DNA of 23,492 bases from positions 1-23,492 of IMG/VR virus record IMGVR_UViG_3300030090_003333; one strand, given 5' to 3'. The notes below the pieces were generated by a model. The model made no database searches, was not told the DNA's origin, and worked only from the letters and a program-made list of their open reading frames with translations. The position numbers were made by a program, and so were the translations under genes. Below, piece by piece: positions 16,799 through 23,492 of the stretch; within the stretch, counting starts at the first letter, position 1; each line of letters begins with the position of its first letter. This DNA is from a virus.

Positions 16799-18304
16799 TT
16801 ACTTCATTAACATAAAGTTGTTAGCACCTTGTACTACTAAACATCTTTCTGATAAGTAATGAACTTGCATTGCATCAAGCGCAGATGTAGCAGCTCCAAC
16901 AGAACCAGTAACCCAAGTTTTCATTCTTCGGTTGTCAGTTGCTGAAGATCTAAATCTTACGTGTAAGAAAGGTCTCTTTAAGTTCTTTCCTAAAGCTTGA
17001 TCATATACAGAAGATACACCAGCAGGTATAATAACACCTCTGATTGCAGCAGAACCTGCAACACGGTTTATTTCACCTCTTGTTGCAAAATCATTTAAGT
17101 ATCTAAAGTCAGACTTATAGAAGTCATAAGAACCTCTTCTGAAACCAGAGAAACCTAAGTTTAACGCCATATCTTCAGATTGATTAAATACTCCGTAAGA
17201 AGTACCACCAGCTCCGTAAGAGTTCATAGAAGCTAACATATCATCAAAAGCAAGAGACGTAGCTCTGTTTACGAATAACATATTTTCTTCAATAGCACCT
17301 TGCTTATCGAACTCAGCTAAGATCGCATCGAACTCAGCTAAATCAGTAGCAGCGTTAACACCAGTAACACCTGAAGTTAAATTACCTCTATCTTCGATAG
17401 CTGCAAATAAACCTTCAGTACCAGCACCGTTAAGCCCAGCATCAGCAGTACCTCTAATTTGCTTGTTAGCAAAACCAATAACAGATGCAGCAGCTGTTTT
17501 TTCAGCTTCAAGCATTGTCATTTCTAAATAATCAGTAAATCTAGCTCTAGTATCACCTTCAGCTTTTAAGTACCATAAGTAACCATTTTGCCCTTCTTCA
17601 CCAGAAATTTCAACCCAACCAACTTGAGAAGCATCAGATCCTGAAACTTCGTAGTAATCTTTCATGATTATTGGTTTGTTGTTGAATTGCTTGAAAGATG
17701 GCTCAATAGCTTCTCTTCTATCAGCACTGTGAGTACCAGTAATATCAGAGTAAGATTGACCTTTACCATACTCAGAACCTATAACTAATAATATAGATCC
17801 GCTAGCAGTTGTAGCGTGATCAGTTAAATCAGCTTTGTCATAAGGCTCAACCGAAACAACGTTTGAGTCTGGAGTTTCTACTACTAAACATTTAGTAACG
17901 ATACCTGCACTTGCTATAAGTACAACATCGTTTACTCTAACACCGTGAGTTCTAGAGCTAGTAGAACCAACACCAGTATCACCGTCAATGTCTTTTGTAA
18001 TTGTAAACGTACCGTTAACATCACCAGCTACAGTGACTGTACCTTGGTACGATAAATGTAAACGACCTTGCTCAGACCAAATAACTTGATCAGCAGTCAT
18101 CGCTTCTTCTGCACCAACTTGAGATAAGAAACCAGAAATAGTTCTGTTACCAAATACTTCAGCTTCTTTTTCCATTAAGTCAGGCAGGTATTGTTGAGCC
18201 CAACCTTTAGTGTCAGCGCTCGTAAAATCGATGTAATTTGATGCTAGTGTTTGTTGCTTTGGAGCAGGTACACTATTCAAATTACCTCCTGCAGTAATTG
18301 CCAT
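16799..18304 (-). CDS. Major capsid protein (HK97-fold expected)
   Basis: This 501-aa protein lies directly after portal and scaffold-like genes, the usual place of the coat protein. The N-terminus (SNYIDFTSADTKGWAQQYLP, about residues 23-42, then DLMEKEAEVFGNRTISGFL) matches, from recall, major capsid proteins of uncultured marine podovirus-like phages. A small beta-barrel-like segment (about 88-180) is inserted after IWSEQGRLHLSYQG. Later parts include a helix (DYLEMTMLEAEKTAAASVIG) and an A-domain-like C-terminus (GVIIPAGVSSVYDQALGKNLKRPFLHVRFR, ending FMLMK). These fit the HK97 fold (N-arm, E-loop, P-domain, A-domain), though the fold is inferred. No protease cleavage site can be read with confidence. 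Base composition is slightly less AT-rich and codon choice looks more even, as in a highly expressed gene. A terminator follows it. Confidence 0.88.
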   Translation of the reverse strand: MAITAGGNLNSVPAPKQQTLASNYIDFTSADTKGWAQQYLPDLMEKEAEVFGNRTISGFLSQVGAEEAMTADQVIWSEQGRLHLSYQGTVTVAGDVNGTFTITKDIDGDTGVGSTSSRTHGVRVNDVVLIASAGIVTKCLVVETPDSNVVSVEPYDKADLTDHATTASGSILLVIGSEYGKGQSYSDITGTHSADRREAIEPSFKQFNNKPIIMKDYYEVSGSDASQVGWVEISGEEGQNGYLWYLKAEGDTRARFTDYLEMTMLEAEKTAAASVIGFANKQIRGTADAGLNGAGTEGLFAAIEDRGNLTSGVTGVNAATDLAEFDAILAEFDKQGAIEENMLFVNRATSLAFDDMLASMNSYGAGGTSYGVFNQSEDMALNLGFSGFRRGSYDFYKSDFRYLNDFATRGEINRVAGSAAIRGVIIPAGVSSVYDQALGKNLKRPFLHVRFRSSATDNRRMKTWVTGSVGAATSALDAMQVHYLSERCLVVQGANNFMLMK

Positions 18305-18324
18305 AATTTTTAAATTTTAAATTG

Positions 18325-19542
18325 TTATTTATTGTTTCTAATTTTAAACTTAAAATCATTAGAGTTATCACCTAATACTTTTACTTTCATACCACCAGCT
18401 TCAACTTCACCAAAAGATTGTCTTGGTTTCATATCAACATTTTTAGATTTAGCTATACTTTCTTTTAAAGCATCTGCTTTACCTTGTTCGTAGAAATGTT
18501 TTGCAATAGCATCAGCGTTCATAGCAGTAAACAATGACTTGTGATAACCTTCGGCATCAACTAAAGCAGAATTTTTATCAACAAACTTTGTCATAAAATT
18601 TTGTAAGTTGCTTTGTTTTTGCTTTACTTCATCTATATTTTTAACATTAAATCTAAATTTCTTTTCACCAACATCAAAGGAAAAACCTTTAAAATTATTA
18701 CTAAAAAGATTATTAGTTTTTTGATCAAAAATTTTAGTGTTATTGTCTATAACTTTTTTATTCTCTTCTGATTCTTTGTTATATCTATTAAAAAAATCTA
18801 AAGCTTTTTGTTGTTCTTTGGTCAACTTTGACCCAGCTTTTATTTCTTCATAGTATTTGGACTTCTGCCCGTCCAAGTGGGCTCTAGCGCTGGCAACTTG
18901 CTCTTTTAACGCTAATTTTTTTCTTTTTATTTCTCTATCGTCGTCTTCTTCTTCGTTGTATGAAAATGAATCTTCCATTAAAAAACTAATTTCTTCATCT
19001 GTAAGATGTTTTTTAGTTTGCTTGTAATATTCTCTTAGCACACTATTGTCGTCGTAAGTAGAATAATCTTGATTAAGACGAACGTAATCGTTTATATCAC
19101 CACCAGTTTCTTCCATAAAGTCAACTAGCTTTTGTATATTTTCAGGTAAATCTTTACCAGTTTCTTGAGCTTCAGCTATAGCTTCTTTAGTTTCTTCAAC
19201 TAAATCTTCTACTTGCTCTTCAATTTTTTCATCTGTTATTTCTTCAACAACGGGTTGCTCATCAGAAACTTCTTCGGAGACTTCTTGTTTAGCTTCTCCG
19301 GTAACTTCTTCAACGACTTCTTTGTTTTCTTCTTGAACTTCTCCGCTAGTTTCGGGTTCGTCGCGTACAGGAACCTCATCTGTGCTTTGCTTCTGAACGG
19401 CATCTTCTTCTTTTTTTGGTGGGTTATTTAAATCTATTTTAACAACACTGTCATCTCCAGCGCTATCAAATTTTGTTTCATCAACTGTTTGTACAGTTTC
19501 TTGTGTAGTTTCTTCAACTACGTTTTCTTTGTTTTCTTCCAT
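18325..19542 (-). CDS. Scaffold-like head assembly protein (405 aa)
   Basis: Residues 1 to about 125 are extremely acidic and low in complexity (many VEE, EEVT and EEI repeats), with no fold expected. The second part is charged and helical: LPENIQKLVDFMEETGG (about 136-152), DDREIKRKKLALKEQVASAR and a KSKYYEEI region, then NLFSNNFKGFSFDVGEKKFRF and a C-terminal helix AMNADAIAKHFYEQGKADAL. The last residues are basic (KFKIRNNK). An acidic disordered start, coiled middle and basic tail between portal and coat genes are typical of scaffolding proteins, which guide procapsid assembly and then leave. From recall, this family is conserved next to such capsid genes. No protease domain is visible. 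The gene starts at 19542 behind an A/T-only leader. Confidence 0.8.
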   Translation of the reverse strand: MEENKENVVEETTQETVQTVDETKFDSAGDDSVVKIDLNNPPKKEEDAVQKQSTDEVPVRDEPETSGEVQEENKEVVEEVTGEAKQEVSEEVSDEQPVVEEITDEKIEEQVEDLVEETKEAIAEAQETGKDLPENIQKLVDFMEETGGDINDYVRLNQDYSTYDDNSVLREYYKQTKKHLTDEEISFLMEDSFSYNEEEDDDREIKRKKLALKEQVASARAHLDGQKSKYYEEIKAGSKLTKEQQKALDFFNRYNKESEENKKVIDNNTKIFDQKTNNLFSNNFKGFSFDVGEKKFRFNVKNIDEVKQKQSNLQNFMTKFVDKNSALVDAEGYHKSLFTAMNADAIAKHFYEQGKADALKESIAKSKNVDMKPRQSFGEVEAGGMKVKVLGDNSNDFKFKIRNNK

Positions 19543-19569
19543 AATATAATATAATAATAATTAATAAAT

Positions 19570-21978
19570 CTATAAATTTCTTAGGTCAAAGCCTTCTCCA
19601 ATATTATTACTCATTGACTCAAAGTTTTTAGGTGTTTTACCACCTTTTCTTTGATCTATAAGTTCAGACTGTTGAGACGCTTGTATTCTAGTTCTTTCGT
19701 CTTTACGATCTTCTTTTGTTTTTTCTCTATTAGCTAATTGTTGAGTCTCAACGCCTTTTAACTGCATGTTATATTGAAACTCTACTTGCATTAATTGTTT
19801 TTTAATTTCAGCTTCTTGCTGTAATTTTTGCAACTCTAACTGAGCTTCTATTTGTGCCAACTCTAACTTGCTTTGAGTTAAAGCTTGGTTTTTTTGCATT
19901 TCAACTTGAGCAGCTTGTTGAGAAGCTTGTGCGTTAGACTGTGATTGAGCTTGAATATTTTCTAATTGTAACCTTCTATCTTTTAATTCTTTTTTACCTC
20001 TTCTTAGTTTTAAAAGCTTGTTAGCAAGTTTTAAATTTTTAGTTTCTCTAATATCTATAGCATCTTCAAGCTCTATACTATTTTTTTGTAAAGCTACTTG
20101 TATGTTGTTTTCAAGCATTTGTTTTTCTTCTTCATCTGGCTGTAATTGTATAAATATACCAAAGTCATACAAGTATAAATCTTCTATTTCTTTTAATGTA
20201 GCCACATTATGACTTCCTATAGCGTGGATAAAAGCATCTTTTGTTGGTGAATACTCTAATATGTCAGATATTCTTAATGATAATTGTTCTGCTATTTCTG
20301 CTGTTAAAAATAAACCTGCTTGCAAAACGTGTCTTGTTGCTGTATTACTATTTGCAGCTGCTAATTTTTGTACACCAACTAAAGCGTTTTTATCTGGCAT
20401 ACTACCGTCTCTAGCTTCATTAAGACCTGTAGTATCTCTAATCATTTGCATATAATAATTGTAATTAGCTATTAAAGCTTGTATTTTATTACCACCATTA
20501 CCGCTTGTTATTTCTTGTATAGGTACTTTACCAGCATTTATATCTCCGTCTTGCGTATATGATCTACCAATAATACTACCTGTTTGAAAGAACATATTTA
20601 AAGCTTCTTGCGGGTTGTAATTAGTACCATTACCTAAATCAACCTCTGCTAAACCATCAACATCTAAATAAACACCATCTGGCACCATACGGTTTAAAAC
20701 TTGTTGTAGCTTTAAATGTGTTAATTGTATCATATCAGCAAAACCAGTTATACGTCTAACTAAACTTTCTATTCTGCCTTTATACATACGAGGTGCAACT
20801 ATACTATAGTTCATCATAACTTTAGTATAATCACTTTTAGGTCTCATCATGTTTTTAGATAACTCCCATTTTAAAAGTCTATTAGTACCAAGTATTAAAG
20901 CGCCTTCATACAAAGTCTCTATGCTTCTATGTAGTTTTGTAAAGCTACCTTCTTTGTTTTCTGGTGGATTAAAATTATCATCTTTTTCTATAGCTTTTTC
21001 TGCACCAGTACCAGTTTCTTTTACTTTGTAAACTTCGTTCATATATGTTTTATAGTTAAAATATAAAACTTGAACTTTGTTATTGTCTTCTTCTTTATAA
21101 CCAGCTACGCCTTGTAAATAATTTTTTTGATATGTTTTTTTATTTTTAACTATATCTTCTAAATCTTCTTGCTCTAAAAACGGAAACTCTTTTACAAGCT
21201 CGTTTACAGGTATCATTTTAACTTCACCTACATAATATATATCATCAAAATAAGGTGATTCAGTGTATGAATAAACTAAATCAGCTGGATCAACATATTT
21301 TATAACAGCTCCTTCAGAAGTATTAAAATCAGTTTTAGCAGCACCAATACCTAATACAGTTAAGTCGTAATAAAAACGTTTTTGAATTAAATCAAATTTA
21401 TTTCCTTCAAACAATAAGTTTAAAGCTTGTTCTTCAGCTAGTTCTATAGGTTGTTTATAATCAAGCTGCATGTGAAGCTCAAGTTCTTCTTTACTCTCAG
21501 GTAGTTCTACGTCTGTTTGTCTAGTGTTTACGTCAAACTGTAATAAGTTAGCGTCATTAATATCTTTTAACTCCATGTCAGTTAAAACTGACTCCATATA
21601 GTTTGTTCTTTCTTTGACACCAAAAGGATCTATTGCATAAGCTTTTATATCGTAAGTTCTTTGAGTCATACCGTTTACAAGTATATCTACAAACTTAGGT
21701 ATAATAGGTACAGGTGTCCAGTCTAAATTTAAATAAGATAAATCACCATTAATTGATAATTCGTTTTTATATTTTTGTACTGACTGCTCTCCTCTAGCAT
21801 ATAATCTTAAACCATGATAATTATTTCTATTGCTAGTATATCTTGATTGATTATTGTCATCGTAAAACCACTCTTGCTCAATAGCTTTTGCTACTTTTAA
21901 ACCGTAATCATAGCTTAACTTTTCAGCATCGCTTACTACTTGACTTGGAAAATAACTTTTTATAACAGACTCTGCCAT
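19570..21978 (-). CDS. Portal protein (802 aa)
   Basis: The gene lies between terminase and scaffold and is of the length seen in podovirus and crAss-like portals. The N-terminal part (LYARGEQSVQKYKNELSING, residues 59-78; TPVPIIPKFVDILVNGM, 88-104) begins the clip and wing region. Central segments DLTVLGIGAAKTDF (205-218), VMMNYSIVAPRMYKG and EARDGSMPDKNALVGVQKLA are family-like, followed by a helix that would be the stem and crown part. Residues about 655-775 are a long Gln/Ala/Glu-rich coiled coil, and the protein ends FDLRNL. Twelve copies would form the ring through which DNA is packaged and ejected and to which terminase and ring proteins bind. Two bases separate it from the terminase stop. 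Position, length and motifs agree; the ring number is family knowledge. Confidence 0.88.
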   Translation of the reverse strand: MAESVIKSYFPSQVVSDAEKLSYDYGLKVAKAIEQEWFYDDNNQSRYTSNRNNYHGLRLYARGEQSVQKYKNELSINGDLSYLNLDWTPVPIIPKFVDILVNGMTQRTYDIKAYAIDPFGVKERTNYMESVLTDMELKDINDANLLQFDVNTRQTDVELPESKEELELHMQLDYKQPIELAEEQALNLLFEGNKFDLIQKRFYYDLTVLGIGAAKTDFNTSEGAVIKYVDPADLVYSYTESPYFDDIYYVGEVKMIPVNELVKEFPFLEQEDLEDIVKNKKTYQKNYLQGVAGYKEEDNNKVQVLYFNYKTYMNEVYKVKETGTGAEKAIEKDDNFNPPENKEGSFTKLHRSIETLYEGALILGTNRLLKWELSKNMMRPKSDYTKVMMNYSIVAPRMYKGRIESLVRRITGFADMIQLTHLKLQQVLNRMVPDGVYLDVDGLAEVDLGNGTNYNPQEALNMFFQTGSIIGRSYTQDGDINAGKVPIQEITSGNGGNKIQALIANYNYYMQMIRDTTGLNEARDGSMPDKNALVGVQKLAAANSNTATRHVLQAGLFLTAEIAEQLSLRISDILEYSPTKDAFIHAIGSHNVATLKEIEDLYLYDFGIFIQLQPDEEEKQMLENNIQVALQKNSIELEDAIDIRETKNLKLANKLLKLRRGKKELKDRRLQLENIQAQSQSNAQASQQAAQVEMQKNQALTQSKLELAQIEAQLELQKLQQEAEIKKQLMQVEFQYNMQLKGVETQQLANREKTKEDRKDERTRIQASQQSELIDQRKGGKTPKNFESMSNNIGEGFDLRNL

Positions 21979-21980
21979 AT

Positions 21981-23492
21981 TTATTTTTTAATTAATTTAG
22001 ATGTATTACCTTTGTTAGAATACTTAGCAATACTTATATTTAGTTTAGGTTTTTCTATTTTAGCGTTTGGTCTATATAAATGCCTATTACAAGCCATTAT
22101 AGCTAAACCAGAGCTTATAGAAGCATCATGCTTTGTTCTTTTGTTTATATCAAACTTAGCCCAATCATTTAACAACTCGTTAAAATAACAACTGCCAAAC
22201 TGACCTTGACTATCCATACCAACATGGTTTTGAATATACATTTCAATAGCAGCAGCATGTGCTTGTTTTATATCTTCACTTGTGTTTGGTATACCACCTA
22301 TTTCTTTTTCTGCAGTTGATAGTTTATTCCATATTTTATCTGGCCTGTTCATACTATAACCTCTATAACCTCTACGTCTTAAATAGTATAATAATCTAGG
22401 TTTGTTATTTTCTGCTAGTAACGGCATGCCATAAAATACTAATGCCATTAACACGTCTTCAAAAAACATCTCTGCAGTTTGTGGTCTAGCTAAATACTCT
22501 AAAAAAAACTGATTTGGTGGAGCGTCTTCCATGCTGAACTTAGTTAAGCCATGCAAAGCGCCTTTCGATCCTTTACCGTCTACAGTACCGCTAATATCGT
22601 AGCTGTCGCAGCCAAAAGCGCCCAAATGATCGTTGCCAGGGTATTTGCTTCCATTTTTTATTATTATTCTATTTTGTAAATTGCTAGGTGGTACCCAGCT
22701 TATTTTAAATCTACCTTTTGGATCAGGATAAAATATTACTTGCGTATCTTTTATACCGTTAACCCATTGAAAACTACCTACTGTAACGCCTAATGTTCTA
22801 GACATTTCTTCGTTGTAGTCTATTTGTTCGTATATTTTAACTAAGTTAAATATACTATTTTTTGTTTCATCTCTAAACGCATGTTCAGTTGTTCTTGGAA
22901 ACTGTCTGTAAAACTCGTTTAAAGCATCTTGATCACCTTTTAATCCTTCAGCTTCATTCTGCCAGTGATCTATTATACCGTAATCTATTAATTCTCCGTC
23001 AGGTCCGTATACATCATAATCTGGATTATTAAAGACTGGATCTCCGTATTCATCAATAAATCCTTCGTAGTTCCACTCCATTGGGATAAAGAGAGAATAA
23101 AGGCCAGACTTTGTTTGTCCATTACGATTTCGTCTCGATACATCTGAATCATTGTATAGTTTTTTAAAGTTGTCTCCACCTTTGTCAAGGGCGTTGGAAG
23201 TTGAGCCCATCATACACTTACCTACTATTCTACTACCAAGACGTAAACATGTTTTTGTTACACGCCAGTTATTTAATATGTTGTCAGGCCTTTCCCATTT
23301 ACCACTTTCATCGTGAACTAACAGTGTAAGTTTTTCTCCATCATAACTGTTATCGCCTGTATTTTTCCAATCAATAGTAGTATCAAGTCCAACCAAGTCT
23401 TCCTGCTTTTCATTAGCAGTAATTTTTTTACGAGTAAACTTACTCGCAGGTACACGGTAAGCAAGCTCAGACTTAGGTCTATCCATACCATC
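21981..23492 (-). CDS. terL: Terminase large subunit, 5' end beyond the window (C-terminal ~503 aa)
   Basis: The frame is open through the right edge (two more codons, Asp-Gly, precede the first in-window Met at 23486), so the Walker A region is missing from view. Counting from that Met, residues 53-60 (LTLLVHDE) are the Walker B strand with catalytic Glu, and 89-98 (GKCMMGSTSN) the ATPase coupling motif. The nuclease domain follows: GCDSYD (292-297, first metal Asp), a probable Glu near FFED (341-344) and KHDASISSG (452-460, last Asp), an RNase H-like set. RQFPRTTEHAF (194-204) is also terminase-like. The enzyme pumps DNA into the procapsid through the portal and cuts the concatemer. No small subunit is seen; it would lie outside the window. 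Stop is TAA, 2 bases from the portal ATG. Confidence 0.9.
   Translation of the reverse strand, partial: DGMDRPKSELAYRVPASKFTRKKITANEKQEDLVGLDTTIDWKNTGDNSYDGEKLTLLVHDESGKWERPDNILNNWRVTKTCLRLGSRIVGKCMMGSTSNALDKGGDNFKKLYNDSDVSRRNRNGQTKSGLYSLFIPMEWNYEGFIDEYGDPVFNNPDYDVYGPDGELIDYGIIDHWQNEAEGLKGDQDALNEFYRQFPRTTEHAFRDETKNSIFNLVKIYEQIDYNEEMSRTLGVTVGSFQWVNGIKDTQVIFYPDPKGRFKISWVPPSNLQNRIIIKNGSKYPGNDHLGAFGCDSYDISGTVDGKGSKGALHGLTKFSMEDAPPNQFFLEYLARPQTAEMFFEDVLMALVFYGMPLLAENNKPRLLYYLRRRGYRGYSMNRPDKIWNKLSTAEKEIGGIPNTSEDIKQAHAAAIEMYIQNHVGMDSQGQFGSCYFNELLNDWAKFDINKRTKHDASISSGLAIMACNRHLYRPNAKIEKPKLNISIAKYSNKGNTSKLIKK

Noticed and set aside
19213-19431. Phe-rich plus-strand open frame that looks membrane-like
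   Set aside because: It is the complement of the acidic Glu-rich arm of the scaffold-like protein, which automatically yields Phe/Leu codons.
21940-22188. 82-aa plus-strand frame across the terminase-portal junction with hydrophobic stretches
   Set aside because: Both strands cannot easily be coding here; the minus-strand terminase and portal have clear motifs and the plus frame has none.
22988-23188. 66-aa minus-strand frame in another phase within the terminase gene
   Set aside because: It overlaps a well-supported terminase frame fully and has no motif or leader of its own.

Overview
This window reads as the virion-structure module of a tailed dsDNA phage, with every gene on the minus strand, so the order of genes runs from high to low coordinates. 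The DNA is AT-rich and almost fully coding; the largest gap is 68 bases. I see no tRNA, CRISPR, integrase, insertion sequence or host-like metabolic gene. Gene starts lack a Shine-Dalgarno sequence and sit behind pure A/T leaders. With the low GC content, this points to a Bacteroidota (flavobacterial) host, although another AT-rich marine bacterium is possible. From recall of protein families (no search was run), the proteins resemble those of uncultured marine podovirus-like or crAss-like phages.

Layout in transcription order. (1) 23492-16799, head: terminase large subunit (5' end cut by the window edge), 802-aa portal, acidic scaffold-like protein, major capsid protein. (2) 16786-15863: a hairpin terminator after the capsid gene, a conserved 276-aa protein of unknown role, then a second UUCG-loop hairpin. 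(3) 15843-6880, neck and tail: two predicted ring/adaptor proteins, then a 1626-aa and a 565-aa protein that look like the two parts of a P22 gp10-type stabilization or nozzle protein. (4) 6878-4736: a beta-rich tail or fibre protein and a small GNAT-type acetyltransferase. (5) 4733-1: an Ala/Gln/Gly-rich ejection-type protein, a 616-aa protein with an EF-hand-like calcium loop, and a very large protein that runs off the left edge.

The order (terminase, portal, scaffold, coat, adaptors, stabilization protein, ejection-type proteins) parallels P22-like podoviruses and supports a short-tailed virion in which DNA and internal proteins are ejected through the portal and nozzle. The tail genes are packed with TAA-T-ATG or similar stop/start junctions, suggesting coupled translation. 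The strongest regulatory signal is the terminator right after the capsid gene, which would let capsid mRNA be made in excess. The most unusual structural features are two predicted jelly-roll, carbohydrate-binding-like insertions in virion ring and nozzle proteins, the split of the stabilization protein, and the EF-hand loop in a putative internal protein.
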